A DNA stretch of 33,398 nucleotides from GCA-003244245 sp050699835 (GCA_050699835.1 JBOHFW010000424.1:1-33398); one strand, 5' to 3'. Positions 16,988 through 26,518 are shown, numbered from the stretch's first letter. Numbers and translations: made by a program. Notes: generated from the letters alone by a model not told the origin.

Positions 16988-18348
16988 AGCAGCCGCCCTC
17001 CTACGAGTCCGGCCGGTTGGAAGCCGTGACGCTCTGCGGCGATCCCGTCTTCCATGCCAGCGGCGAGATCGTCTGCCGGACAGCGACCCCGTCGCACCCG
17101 GTGTTCGGTGATCTCCTCGACGAGTACCTGCACCTCGGCTGGGCCGTTCAATGCGGGCAGGGCATCGCAGGCCAGCTCGAATACCGCAGTCGCGGCGCCA
17201 GCGAGGACGTCATCCCGCAGGCCTTGTTCGGCTGCCTGCAACCATCGTCCGGCGGCTGGCGCGCAGGCATCTCGGGCGGCCGCGGTGACCTCCGGGTCGG
17301 CCAGCAGGGCGGCCAGCACCGCCACCGGGACCAGCCACTGCCCTACTGGTTGGGTATCCAGGTAACGAACCTCGAGGTGGCCACGTGGTCGCACCGGCGG
17401 GAACAACGTGGTCAAGTGGTAATCCAGATCGGCGGTGCTGGGGCGGCCGGGCAGTGCTCCCGAGAGCCAGTCGGCGAAGGTGACCCCGCTCGGCACGTCC
17501 CAGCTCCCCAAGGGGCGGCGCTGACACAGCAATGGGGTGTCCAGCGCCCGCCGGGCCCAATCAGCGGCCGGATCCCAGTCTGCGCCCGGATCCCAGTCTG
17601 CGCCCGGATCCCAATACACCGGAGCCGGCCTGGTGCGGGCCGGATCCAGCTCGAACCAAGCCTGCATCCGGGAGGACACCCATCCGGTGCGTTGGCCACC
17701 CAGCCACGGTGAGTTCGCGAACGCGGCCAGCAGCACCGGCCCAAGATCGTGGAGAGCGGCCCACCGCAAGGCGACATCGGCGGAAGTGCCGGCATCCAGG
17801 CACACCTGCACTGAGGCGGTAGAGCACATCATCGCCCGTCCCATCGGACCGATCCGGTCGAAGGCGGTCTCCATCGCGGTGTAGCGGGGAATGTCGACCA
17901 CCCGGCGTGACGGGCGATGCGGATCGGAGCCCAAACCGGTGAGAACGAAACCGGCGGGATCGAGCAGCTCGGTCAAGGCGGCGATATCGCCTTCCACGGT
18001 GGCGATGAGCTCGGTCAGCGAGGCACAGGGCGGGCTGGAGATCTCGAGCTGACCACCGGGTTCAACCGTGACGGTGGAGCCATAGGGAAGGGGGGCGTGC
18101 GGGCTGTCAGAAACCAGGGAATGGGGGGCGTGTGCGCCAAGCGCATCGGCGAGGTGGCGGGCCTGCAACGGGCGATGGGGGTTCCCGGAGTGCTGCACCA
18201 CCCACTCGAGCTCGGCGCCAAGCAGTCTCGGCGGCCCGTGCTTGAAACAGACCGAGGCGACGTACACCTCGGCCTCTTCGCGACAGCACAGCACCGTGGG
18301 CGGTGCGGCTGGTGCTGACGTCCAAGGCTGCTCTGCCTCTGCCCTCAC
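16984..18348 (-). CDS. egtA: Glutamate-cysteine ligase EgtA
   Basis: EgtA makes gamma-glutamylcysteine, the sulfur donor for EgtB. The 454-residue protein belongs to the GCS2/EgtA family: LLGAELEWVVQ near the N-terminus, the central SPPCASLTELI and DPHRPSRR segments, and the late stretch LEVRYLDTQPVGQW. I place the start at GTG 18348 because AGGAGG lies seven bases upstream; the frame also reaches an ATG at 18384 that has no such site. The protein is slightly longer than its M. tuberculosis counterpart (432). Part of the excess is a tandem hexapeptide (DPGADW, 2-3 copies) from an 18-bp repeat. First gene of egtABCD; the 210 bp upstream (18349-18558) hold no gene and no feature I can defend. 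Confidence 0.92.
   Translation of the reverse strand: MRAEAEQPWTSAPAAPPTVLCCREEAEVYVASVCFKHGPPRLLGAELEWVVQHSGNPHRPLQARHLADALGAHAPHSLVSDSPHAPLPYGSTVTVEPGGQLEISSPPCASLTELIATVEGDIAALTELLDPAGFVLTGLGSDPHRPSRRVVDIPRYTAMETAFDRIGPMGRAMMCSTASVQVCLDAGTSADVALRWAALHDLGPVLLAAFANSPWLGGQRTGWVSSRMQAWFELDPARTRPAPVYWDPGADWDPGADWDPAADWARRALDTPLLCQRRPLGSWDVPSGVTFADWLSGALPGRPSTADLDYHLTTLFPPVRPRGHLEVRYLDTQPVGQWLVPVAVLAALLADPEVTAAARDACAPAAGRWLQAAEQGLRDDVLAGAATAVFELACDALPALNGPAEVQVLVEEITEHRVRRGRCPADDLAAGMEDGIAAERHGFQPAGLVGGRLL
17571..17613 (-). repeat. 18-bp tandem repeat inside egtA
   Basis: The 18-bp unit gatcccagtctgcgcccg occurs twice without a mismatch (17571-17588 and 17589-17606) and is followed by seven bases of a third copy. 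It encodes the in-frame hexapeptide repeat DPGADW in EgtA, with a diverged third copy (DPAADW). The repeat is a likely slippage site and would change protein length by six residues per unit without breaking the frame. Confidence 0.9.
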
Positions 18349-18558
18349 AACCCACCTCCTGGGAAATCGACAAGCCTCCGTCACGCTACCCAGTTACCTC
18401 GACACTCGCAGCGTTACGCCAATCCGTTCGTCTGCCCTTTGCACCCGGTTTCCAAGTACGGCGTGTCGCTTCCTCATGCCCAGCCCATCTGGCCCAGAGG
18501 ACCGACACACCGGGCACAAGAGGCCGACACGCCGCGGGTTGGGGTCGGGCGGGGCTGG

Positions 18559-20505
18559 TCAGGCGAGTGCGAACTGGGTGTGGTGCAGCTGCGCGTAGCG
18601 GCCGTCGGCGACGAGCAGCTCCTCGTGGCTGCCGCGCTCAACGACTCGTCCGTCTTCGATCACCAGGATCTGGCCCGCGGCGCGGATGGTGGACAGCCGA
18701 TGCGCGATGACCAGCGCCGTGCGCCCGCGCAGCGCTTCGGCGAGCGCGGACTGCACGGCCGCCTCGGACTCGGAGTCCAAATGCGCGGTGGCCTCATCAA
18801 GGATCACCACTCGCGGCTGGGCCAGCAGCAGCCGGGCGATAGCCAGCCGCTGCCGCTCACCACCAGAGAGCCGGTAACCGCGGTCCCCCACCACGGTGTC
18901 CAGCCCGTCGGGCAGTGACCGCACCAGCTGCTCCAGCCGAGCGCGCCGCAGCGCGTCCCACAACTGCTCATCCAGCGCGTCCGGCGCGGCGAAGCGCAGG
19001 TTGCCCGCGATGCTGTCGTGGAACAGGTGCCCGTCCTGGGTCACCACCCCCACAGTGTCCCGCAGCGCGGCGAAAGACAGGTCCCGGACGTCAACCCCGT
19101 TCAGCCGCACCGCCCCGGCGTCGACGTCGTACAGGCGCGGTACGAGTGAAGCGATGGTGGACTTGCCCGCGCCCGAGGAGCCGACCAGCGCCACCAGCTG
19201 CCCCGGTTCAGCGCGGAAATTCACCCCGTGCAGGACCTCAACACCGCCCCGCGCGTCCAAGGTCGCGACCTCCTCTAGCGAGGCCAGCGACACCTGCTCA
19301 GCCGACGGGTAGCCGAAGCGCACGTTGTCGAACTCCACTGACACCTCGCCCGAGGGCACCGCGCGGGCGTCCGAGCGCTCAGTGATCATCGGGCGGACAT
19401 CGAGGACCTCGAAGATCCGCTCGAAGGCGACCAACGCGGTCATCACGTCGACCCGGGCGTTGGCCAGCGCGGTCAGCGGCGAGTAGAGCCTGGTGAGCAG
19501 CAACGCGAGGCTGACGACCGTGCCTGGAGCGATGTCGCCGCGCAGCGCCAGCCAGCCACCGAGCCCGTACACCAGCGCCTGGGCCAGCGCGGAGACCAGG
19601 CTCAGCGCGGTGAGAAACACTCGGGCCGACATCGCGCTGCGCACCCCGATGTCGCGAACCTGGGTGGCCCGGTAGCCGAACTCGGCAGCCTCGGCCTCCG
19701 GCCGACCGAACAGTTTGACTAGCGTGGCGCCCGGCGCGGAGAACCGCTCTGTCATCTGGGTGGTCATCGCGGCGTTATGCGTCGATGCCTCGCGCCGCAG
19801 CTCGGCCATCCGGGCTCCCATTCTCCGCGCGGGCAGCACGAAGATCGGTAGCAACACTAGGGCCAGCACGGTGACCTGCCAGGACAGCGTCAGCATCACC
19901 GCGAGGGTGAGCACCAGCTGGATCACGTTGGTGACCACTCCGGACAGCGTGGAGGTCAGTGCGGTCTGCGCGCCGATCACGTCGTTGTTGAGCCTGCTGA
20001 CCAGCGCCCCGGTGCGGGTACGGGTGAAGAACGCCACCGGCATCCGCTGCACGTGCTCGAACACCGCATGGCGCAGATCGAGAATCAGCCCCTCCCCGAT
20101 ACGGGAGGACTGCCAGCGTGCCGCCAACCCGACCCCCGCGTCGAGCACGGCCAATCCGGCGATGAGAACGGCGAGTCCGACGACGAGCCCTACCCGGGCA
20201 TGTCCGACAATGCCGTCCACGACCCAGCCCGCGAGCACCGGCGTGGCCACGGTGAGCATCGCCGAGACCGTGCTGAGCGTCAGGAAGATCAGTAACGGTC
20301 TTCGATGCGGCCTGGCGAACCCGATAATCCGGCGCACCGTGCCCGGCGCCAGGCTACGGGGTGTGTTCCCCTGCCGTGCCGCGCTGTTCAGCAGCCTCCA
20401 CCCGTTATCCACAACCTGCCCTCCGCTTGCACTCGCAACTGCCCCCTGCAACGCTGTAAGCATCCCGTTGTTCCCGCCTGCCTCAGCGACCGTGGCCGTC
20501 CCCAC
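18559..20505 (-). CDS. ABC exporter, fused membrane and ATPase domains
   Basis: This 648-residue half-transporter carries a six-helix type-I exporter domain (about residues 65-350) with FFTRTRTGALVSRLNND, typical of lipid/multidrug exporters. An ATPase follows: Walker A GSSGAGKST, Q-loop QDGHLFHD, signature LSGGERQR, Walker B VVILDEATAHLD and AHRLS. It would work as a homodimer moving a substrate outward. A further in-frame ATG lies 14 codons in (20463); the GTG at 20505 is kept but not certain. The gene is divergent from a broken TetR regulator, which may once have controlled it. Substrate unknown. Confidence 0.88.
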   Translation of the reverse strand: MGTATVAEAGGNNGMLTALQGAVASASGGQVVDNGWRLLNSAARQGNTPRSLAPGTVRRIIGFARPHRRPLLIFLTLSTVSAMLTVATPVLAGWVVDGIVGHARVGLVVGLAVLIAGLAVLDAGVGLAARWQSSRIGEGLILDLRHAVFEHVQRMPVAFFTRTRTGALVSRLNNDVIGAQTALTSTLSGVVTNVIQLVLTLAVMLTLSWQVTVLALVLLPIFVLPARRMGARMAELRREASTHNAAMTTQMTERFSAPGATLVKLFGRPEAEAAEFGYRATQVRDIGVRSAMSARVFLTALSLVSALAQALVYGLGGWLALRGDIAPGTVVSLALLLTRLYSPLTALANARVDVMTALVAFERIFEVLDVRPMITERSDARAVPSGEVSVEFDNVRFGYPSAEQVSLASLEEVATLDARGGVEVLHGVNFRAEPGQLVALVGSSGAGKSTIASLVPRLYDVDAGAVRLNGVDVRDLSFAALRDTVGVVTQDGHLFHDSIAGNLRFAAPDALDEQLWDALRRARLEQLVRSLPDGLDTVVGDRGYRLSGGERQRLAIARLLLAQPRVVILDEATAHLDSESEAAVQSALAEALRGRTALVIAHRLSTIRAAGQILVIEDGRVVERGSHEELLVADGRYAQLHHTQFALA

Positions 20506-20555
20506 GTTGAGCCGTTACCTGCGATGTCAATAGAGTTGGGCAGATGACTTGGGCG

Positions 20556-20570
20556 TTTGTCCAGGGCAAA
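20556..20570 (+). promoter_or_regulatory. Candidate TetR operator
   Basis: A near-perfect dyad, TTTGTCC-A-GGGCAAA, with six of seven arm positions matching, sits 25 bases upstream of the tetR start and 50 bp from the divergent ABC exporter start. Size and placement fit a TetR-family operator controlling both directions. No binding evidence is available. Confidence 0.4.
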
Positions 20571-20595
20571 TGACCAAATCGAGGATGGATGCACG

Positions 20596-21065
20596 ATGGT
20601 GGGCAGGAGGGCGGCGGATCGGGGCCGGGATGTCCGGCTGCAGCTGCTGAGCACCGCGGCCCAACTCATTACTGAGCTGGGCTGGGCTGCGGTCAGCACT
20701 CGGATTCTGGCCGAGCGCGCAGGAGTCACGCCGGGGCTGGTCCATTACCACTTCACGTCGCTGCAAGCTCGTTGCTGTTCACGGAGACTTATCTCGCAGC
20801 GACCCGCGATGAGACGCTGCGCCGTGAGCTCACTGGCTTAGTCACGGAGTTCCGGCAACAGTTGGCCCGATGGCTCGCCGAACTCGGGGCGCACGCACCC
20901 GATGACACCGCGTCGGTGCTCGCCGCAGCCATTGATGGGGTAATCCTGCACCGGGCGCTGAATCCCGAGCTGACCACATCAGCGGTCGCTCCCCTGCTGC
21001 GCCGGATCATCACCTCCGGCAAGGATACACAACGGGAGAAAACTCCAGATGAAAGTAATTATTAA
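20596..21065 (+). pseudogene. TetR-family regulator broken by an internal deletion/frameshift
   Basis: The first 56 codons from ATG 20596 (after a GAGGATGG-like ribosome site) encode an intact TetR helix-turn-helix, ending TRILAERAGVTPGLVHYHFTSLQ. That frame then turns to unrelated residues. A second frame, offset by two, carries a normal TetR C-terminal half from about 20772 (LLFTETYLAATRDETLRRELTGL ... AAIDGVILHRALNPEL) to the stop at 21065. Compared with typical TetR proteins (about 190 residues), the joined halves lack roughly 30-45 residues between HTH and ligand domain. So this looks like an out-of-frame internal deletion around 20768-20772 rather than a single-base slip. A deletion in the assembly is the alternative. 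Confidence 0.75.
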
Positions 21066-21222
21066 CGGCGCCGGAATCGCTGGATTGTCACTCGCGCAAC
21101 GACTGACCACTACCGGCTGGGACGCGACGGTGATCGAGCGCGCGAGCTGGTGGGCTCGGCGACCTCGAGGAGCGGTCGAACGCGATCCGGCGGGTCGTCA
21201 TCGACTTCGGTGCCGCTGGTGA
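21049..21222 (+). pseudogene. FAD-dependent monooxygenase remnant (N-terminal FAD-binding fragment)
   Basis: The ATG at 21049 overlaps the end of the tetR remnant by 17 bp, as in a TetR-monooxygenase operon. The first ~31 residues are a clear Rossmann FAD-binding start: MKVIINGAGIAGLSLAQRL, then ATVIERA. After that the reading turns Arg/Trp-rich and stops at 57 residues, far below the ~380-400 of aromatic/antibiotic FAD monooxygenases. The following ~110 bp (to 21336) keep an open frame without recognisable similarity and end against the convergent HTH gene. The gene is therefore truncated, probably by a deletion. Confidence 0.7.
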
Positions 21223-21336
21223 CCCGCCGACTGCGCTAACGCTGCGGTTGCCCGCTCACTGTGGTCCGGGAGGCAGAGTGGACCTCCACCTTCCGGATCC
21301 ATCGTTGGCTGGCGCAGCGGTACTAGAAGACCCAGA

Positions 21337-21546
21337 CTACTTCTTCTTTGTACGGGTCGCGCCACCACGACCACGCAGCGTCACACCGGACTCGGAGAGC
21401 ACCCGGTGGACGAAACCGTAGGACCGACCGGTCGACTCGGCGAGCGCTCGGATGCTGGCGCCCTTCTCGTACTTCTTCTTCAGCTCCGATGCGAGCTTGT
21501 CCCGAGCCACACCGGTGATCCGGCTGCCTTTTTTCAGGTCGGCCAC
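21337..21546 (-). CDS. Small conserved helix-turn-helix protein (actinobacterial)
   Basis: A 69-residue, very basic protein with the sequence core KKGSRITGVARDKLASELKKKY followed by an HTH (ASIRALAESTGRSYGFVHRVL) and the tail GVTLRGRGGATRTKKK. I recognise it as the short HTH protein found throughout actinobacteria; its role is not established to my knowledge. Family members begin at the residues before LKKGSR, which favours GTG 21546 (after GAAAGG); ATG 21570 would add eight residues. It lies downstream of the ABC-F gene on the same strand, separated by about 200 bp. Confidence 0.82.
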   Translation of the reverse strand: MADLKKGSRITGVARDKLASELKKKYEKGASIRALAESTGRSYGFVHRVLSESGVTLRGRGGATRTKKK

Positions 21547-21754
21547 CTCGAAACGCCTTTCTTCCGACATCAGAAGAGCCGGTCACGGCCCTTCCGGCAA
21601 TGATCGACCACGTTAGCGATCTCCGCTAGACGATCTCCGGATGGATCTGTGAGCGGTACCTATAGCGGGCCCAGATGCCTAATATAGCGGCAAAAGGGAC
21701 AAATATGATCAGCTAAAGGGGCACGAGTACTGTGTGTGAGTGCGACGTGACCGA

Positions 21755-23380
21755 TCAGGCGAGCTGTACAAGATCGAGGTAGTCCGCGCTCCAGTGGTCT
21801 TCGGTACCCTCCGGCAGCACGATCACCCGCTCGGGACCGAGCGCCATCACCGCTCCGGGATCGTGCGTCACGAGCACTACAGCACCGGCGTAGTGGCGCA
21901 GCGCGTCGAGTACCCGTTCCCGCGACACGGGGTCGAGGTTGTTGGTCGGCTCGTCGAGCAGGAGCACATTGGCCGCCGAACACACCAGTGCCGCCAGCGC
22001 CAACCTGGTCTTCTCACCCCCAGACAGCGTGCTTGCCAGCTGAGCCAGTTGCTCGCCGCGGAACAAGAATGCACCCAGCAGGGTACGCAGCTGCTGCTCA
22101 GGAGGGTCCGGCGCAGCGTGCCGAAGGTTCTCCCACACGGTGGCATCGAGATCAAGCGTGTCGTGCTCCTGGGCGAAGTACCCCACTCGCAGACCGTGCC
22201 CAGGCTCGACCTGGCCGGCATCGGGGGTCTCCATGCCGCCGAGCAGCCGCAGCAGCGTGGTCTTTCCGGCGCCATTGAGACCGAGAATGACCACCCTGGT
22301 GCCCCGGTCGATAGCGAGATCCACGCCGCTGAAGACCTCCAGCGAGCCATAGGATTTGGCCAGCCCGCGGGCGGTCAGCGGGGTTCGCCCGCAGGTGGCA
22401 GGCTGCGGGAAGCGGATCCGGGCGACCCGCTCGGCGCGCTGCTCGGTCTCAGCGCCCGCCAGCAGCCGGACAGCCCGACGCTCCATATTCTGTGCGGCGA
22501 CGGCTTTGGTGGCTTTGGCCCGCATCCGGTCGGCCTGCGCCATGAGGGCAGCGGCCTTCTTCTCCGCGTTGGCCCGTTCCCGGCGCCGGCGCTTCTCATC
22601 GGCTGCCCGCGCGTCGAGGTAGCGTTGCCAGCCTAGGTTGTACACGTCGACCTCGCTGCGTATCGCGTCGAGGAACCAGACCTTGTTCACCACCGCGGCC
22701 AGCAGGTCGGTGTCATGGCTGATCACCACGAGACCGCCGTCATGGGCGGTGAGGAACTCCCGCAACCAAGTGATCGAATCGGCGTCGAGGTGATTGGTCG
22801 GCTCGTCGAGCAGCAGCGTGGTGGTCGAGCGGCCGCCCGAGCCGTCCGAGGCGCCGAACAGGATCCGAGCCAGCTCGACGCGGCGCCGCTGCCCGCCGGA
22901 GAGTGTGCTCAGTGGCTGGACCAGCACCCGGTCGGGCAGTCCGAGGCTGGCGCAGATCCGCGCCGCTTCGCTCTCGGCGGCGTAACCGCCCAGCGCGGAG
23001 AACCGGTCCTCCAACTGGCTGTAGCGGCGCACGGCCCGGCTCTGCTCATCGCTGTCGACGAGCTCCGCCATCTCCGACTGGGACTTCTCCATCTCGCGCA
23101 GTAACTGGTCGAGCCCGCGAGCCGAGAGCACCCGATCCCTGGCCGACACCGACAAGTCACCCTCGCGGGGATCCTGCGGCAGGTAGCCCACCTCCCCGCT
23201 GGTGCGGACCTGACCCGCGTAAGGCGGCGCCTGACCGCCCAGCACTCGCAGTGTGCTGGTCTTGCCGGCACCGTTGCGGCCAACCAAGCCGATCCGGTCG
23301 CCCGGCTGTACCCGCAGGGCGGCTCCGGAGAGCAGGATTCGCGACCCAGCCCGTAGCTCAAGGTCAGTAGCTGTGATCAC
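21755..23380 (-). CDS. ABC-F family ATPase (ribosome-associated type)
   Basis: The 541-residue protein has two ABC ATPase domains and no membrane helices. The first has Walker A GRNGAGKTST, signature LSGGQRRRVE and Walker B LLLDEPTNHLD; the second has GLNGAGKTT, LSGGEKTRLA and LLLDEPTNNLD. A charged linker rich in Arg/Lys/Ala (DEKRRRRERANAEKKAA) joins them; in ABC-F proteins this region contacts the ribosome near the tRNA sites. The start is placed at GTG 23380 (VITATDLELRAG), where family similarity begins; the frame continues to 23482 but that part looks non-coding. Housekeeping translation factor or antibiotic-protection protein cannot be told apart by eye. Its start lies 247 bp from the end of gcvP. 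Confidence 0.88.
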   Translation of the reverse strand: MITATDLELRAGSRILLSGAALRVQPGDRIGLVGRNGAGKTSTLRVLGGQAPPYAGQVRTSGEVGYLPQDPREGDLSVSARDRVLSARGLDQLLREMEKSQSEMAELVDSDEQSRAVRRYSQLEDRFSALGGYAAESEAARICASLGLPDRVLVQPLSTLSGGQRRRVELARILFGASDGSGGRSTTTLLLDEPTNHLDADSITWLREFLTAHDGGLVVISHDTDLLAAVVNKVWFLDAIRSEVDVYNLGWQRYLDARAADEKRRRRERANAEKKAAALMAQADRMRAKATKAVAAQNMERRAVRLLAGAETEQRAERVARIRFPQPATCGRTPLTARGLAKSYGSLEVFSGVDLAIDRGTRVVILGLNGAGKTTLLRLLGGMETPDAGQVEPGHGLRVGYFAQEHDTLDLDATVWENLRHAAPDPPEQQLRTLLGAFLFRGEQLAQLASTLSGGEKTRLALAALVCSAANVLLLDEPTNNLDPVSRERVLDALRHYAGAVVLVTHDPGAVMALGPERVIVLPEGTEDHWSADYLDLVQLA

Positions 23381-23627
23381 GATGACGTGACTCCAAAGGT
23401 GGTCGCTGGCAGGGGTCAATTCCCCACGCGCCGCAGCGTGCGGGGCCAGCAGCACATCAGCTTGTCGCGACCACGAGCCCATATTACCGGCACCACTGGT
23501 GACCGGTGATTCGAACGGAAGACCAGCCAGCCCCCGGTTTTGATTGGCGGCCCATCGTGACAGCAGTAACCAATCATGGAAAGCGTGTTACGCGAGGGTC
23601 CTGAGTGGCGTTAGGTGGCATCGCCAG

Positions 23628-26504
23628 TCAAGGCAGGTCGGCGACCTCGCTCAGCGCTGAGCATGAGCACACCAGGTGCCGGTCCCCGTGAGCTTGGTCG
23701 ACGCGCCGCACTGGCGGCCACACCTTGGCGACTGTGCGGCCCATCGGGTAGGCGGCGAGCTCCCGGCTGTAGGGGTGATCCCATTTGTCGGCCAGGCAGC
23801 TCGCGGTGTGCGGCGCGCAGCGCAGCGGGTTGTCCTCGATAGGCCACTCCCCCTCGGCGACTCGGTTGATCTCGTCCCGGATCGCGATCATGGCGTCGCA
23901 GAAGCGGTCCAGTTCGGCCACACTCTCGCTTTCGGTGGGCTCAACCATCAAGGTGCCGGCGACCGGGAACGACATGGTCGGAGCATGCAGCCCGTAGTCG
24001 GCCAGCCGTTTGGCGACGTCCTCGACAGTGATGCCGGTGGTCTTGGTGATCTCCCGCAGATCCAGGACGCACTCGTGGGCGACCAAACCATTGTTGCCGG
24101 TGTAGAGCACCGGGAAGTACTCCTCGAGGCGCCGGGCGACATAGTTCGCGGCAGCCACTGCGGTGAGGGTGGCGCGACGCAGGCCCTCGGCGCCCATCAT
24201 TCGGATGTAGGCCCAGCTAATCGGCAGGATCGAAGCGCTTCCCCAGGGTGCCGCCGCGACCGGGCCGACCACGGCATCGGGAACAGTCCCAGGATGCCCG
24301 GGTAGGAACGGCGCAAGGTGGGACCGCACGCCGATCGGACCCACTCCTGGCCCGCCACCACCGTGCGGGATGCAGAACGTCTTGTGCAGGTTGAGATGAC
24401 CGACGTCGGCGCCGAAGTGACCCGGCCGGGCCAGCCCGAGCAGCGCATTGAGGTTGGCTCCGTCGACGTAGACTTGCCCGCCGGCGTCGTGTATCAGCGC
24501 GCAGACCTGCGCCACGCCAGGCTCGTACACGCCGTGGGTAGACGGATACGTGATCATGATCGCGGCCAACTCGGCACCGTGCTCGGCGATCTTCGCGCGG
24601 AGATCGCCGAGGTCGATGTCGCCGTTGCGGTCACATCCCACGACGACGACACGCATGCCGGCCATCACCGCCGAGGCCGCGTTGGTGCCGTGCGCGCTGG
24701 ACGGGATGAGGCAGACATCTCGACCAGCCTGGCCACGGCTGCGGTGGTAGGCGCGGATCGCCAGTAGACCCGCGAACTCGCCCTGGCTGCCCGCGTTGGG
24801 CTGGAGGCTCACCGCGTCGTAACCGGTGAGCTCGGCCAGCCAGCGCTCCAGGTCACCGATCACCTCCAACAAGCCCTGCGCGTCCTCCGAGGGCGCGAAC
24901 GGGTGCAGCTGCGCGAACTGCGGCCAGCTGATTGGCTCCATCTCCGCGGTGGCGTTGAGCTTCATCGTGCAGGAACCCAACGGGATCATGCTGCGGTCCA
25001 GCGCCACGTCCTTGTCGGCGAGCGTGCGCAGGTAGCGCAGCAGCGCGGTCTCGCTGCGATGAGCGGAGAAGACGGGGTGAGACAGAAACGACGAGGTCCG
25101 CCGTAACGCGGCCGGAATGGCATCGGGGATCTCCCGGTCGAGAATGTCCGGATCGGCGTCCAGCACCCCGAAGGCCTCCCACACCAGCCGCAGGTGTTCC
25201 CGGGTGGTGGTCTCCGCGCAACTGATTCCGACGTGATCGGCATCGGCCAGCCGCAGGTCCACCCCGTCCGCCCGAGCGGCGCGCACAACCTCAGCGGCCC
25301 GACCGGGCACTCTGGCCAACACCGTGTCGAAGAACGCTTCTGGCGCCACTTCGACGCCGCCGCTACGTAACCCGGCGGCGAGCACGGCGGCCATCCGGTG
25401 CGCCCGGTACGCGATGTCCCGCAAACCGTCGGGACCGTGGTAGACCGCGTACATCGAGGCCATCACGGCCAGCAACACCTGCGCAGTGCAGATATTGCTG
25501 GTGGCCTTCTCCCGGCGGATGTGCTGCTCCCGGGTCTGCAGCGCCAGGCGCAACGCCGGCGAGGAGTCGGCGTCGCGAGAGACGCCGACCAGCCGGCCGG
25601 GCAACTGGCGCTCCAGGCCAGCGCGCACGGCCAGGTAGGCGGCATGCGGTCCACCGAACCCCAGCGGCACGCCGAAGCGCTGAGTGGATCCAACCACCAC
25701 ATCGGCACCGAGCTCCCCCGGCGGTACCAGCAGGGTCAACGCCAGCGGATCGGCGGCGACCACCACCGCGGCGCCCCGCAGGTGCGCCTGCTCGATCAGC
25801 GACGAGTGATCGCGTACCGTGCCGGACACGCCCGGGTAGGACAACGACACGCCGAAGAACTCGCCGTCCAGATATCCACTGGACAGATCTGCGACGTCGA
25901 GGTCGATACCCAGTGGCTCGGCTCGGGTGGTCAGCACAGCCAGCGTCTGCGGCAACGTGTCGGCATCAACCACGAAACGAGATGAGGCGACCCGGCTTGC
26001 CCGGCGCAGCAGGGTCATGGCCTCGGCCGCCGCAGTGGCCTCGTCCAGCATGGAGGCATTGGCCACCGGCAGACCGGTGAGATCGCAGATCATCGTCTGG
26101 AAGTTGAGTAATGCCTCGAGCCGGCCCTGGGAGATCTCCGGCTGGTAGGGCGTGTAGGCGGTGTACCACGCCGGGTTCTCCAGCACCGAGCGGCGGATCA
26201 CCGGCGGAATGATGGTGCCGTGATACCCCATCCCGATCATCGGCACCCTCGGGTGGCACCGGGCGGCCAGCGCCCGCAGCTCAGCCAGGGCCTGCTCTTC
26301 GGTGGCCGGAGCCGGCAGGTCCGGGATGGCGTCCGGATCGGCAAGGGCAGGCGGCAACGACAGGGCCGCGAGCTCCTCCAACGACTCGACACCGATGACG
26401 TCCAGCATCCGGGCCAACTCAGCCGGGCGCGGCCCGATGTGCCGGTCGGCGAACGGCGTGCCGTGCTCAAGCTCGGACAGTGAGCGCCGGTCAGAAGCGT
26501 TCAT
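23628..26504 (-). CDS. gcvP: Glycine dehydrogenase (decarboxylating), P-protein
   Basis: GcvP is the pyridoxal-phosphate enzyme that decarboxylates glycine and passes the aminomethyl group to lipoylated GcvH. At 958 residues it is the full-length fused form. The opening FADRHIGPRPAEL, the central IPLGSCTMKLNATAEM and the PLP lysine in LHKTFCIPHGGGGPG are all present, and the C-terminus is complete. I choose ATG 26504, with a weak GGTG nine bases upstream; GTG 26516 is the alternative. A glycine riboswitch stands immediately upstream. The gcvH gene of the same neighbourhood is broken, so this enzyme depends on another GcvH copy if it is active. No gcvT or lpd gene is in the window. Confidence 0.97.
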   Translation of the reverse strand: MNASDRRSLSELEHGTPFADRHIGPRPAELARMLDVIGVESLEELAALSLPPALADPDAIPDLPAPATEEQALAELRALAARCHPRVPMIGMGYHGTIIPPVIRRSVLENPAWYTAYTPYQPEISQGRLEALLNFQTMICDLTGLPVANASMLDEATAAAEAMTLLRRASRVASSRFVVDADTLPQTLAVLTTRAEPLGIDLDVADLSSGYLDGEFFGVSLSYPGVSGTVRDHSSLIEQAHLRGAAVVVAADPLALTLLVPPGELGADVVVGSTQRFGVPLGFGGPHAAYLAVRAGLERQLPGRLVGVSRDADSSPALRLALQTREQHIRREKATSNICTAQVLLAVMASMYAVYHGPDGLRDIAYRAHRMAAVLAAGLRSGGVEVAPEAFFDTVLARVPGRAAEVVRAARADGVDLRLADADHVGISCAETTTREHLRLVWEAFGVLDADPDILDREIPDAIPAALRRTSSFLSHPVFSAHRSETALLRYLRTLADKDVALDRSMIPLGSCTMKLNATAEMEPISWPQFAQLHPFAPSEDAQGLLEVIGDLERWLAELTGYDAVSLQPNAGSQGEFAGLLAIRAYHRSRGQAGRDVCLIPSSAHGTNAASAVMAGMRVVVVGCDRNGDIDLGDLRAKIAEHGAELAAIMITYPSTHGVYEPGVAQVCALIHDAGGQVYVDGANLNALLGLARPGHFGADVGHLNLHKTFCIPHGGGGPGVGPIGVRSHLAPFLPGHPGTVPDAVVGPVAAAPWGSASILPISWAYIRMMGAEGLRRATLTAVAAANYVARRLEEYFPVLYTGNNGLVAHECVLDLREITKTTGITVEDVAKRLADYGLHAPTMSFPVAGTLMVEPTESESVAELDRFCDAMIAIRDEINRVAEGEWPIEDNPLRCAPHTASCLADKWDHPYSRELAAYPMGRTVAKVWPPVRRVDQAHGDRHLVCSCSALSEVADLP

Positions 26505-26518
26505 CGCGACAAACACCG

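Noticed and set aside
21223..21336. GGAGG/CCTCC stem as terminator between the monooxygenase remnant and the HTH gene
   Set aside because: The stem is only five pairs with a nine-base loop and no U-tract; too weak to call.
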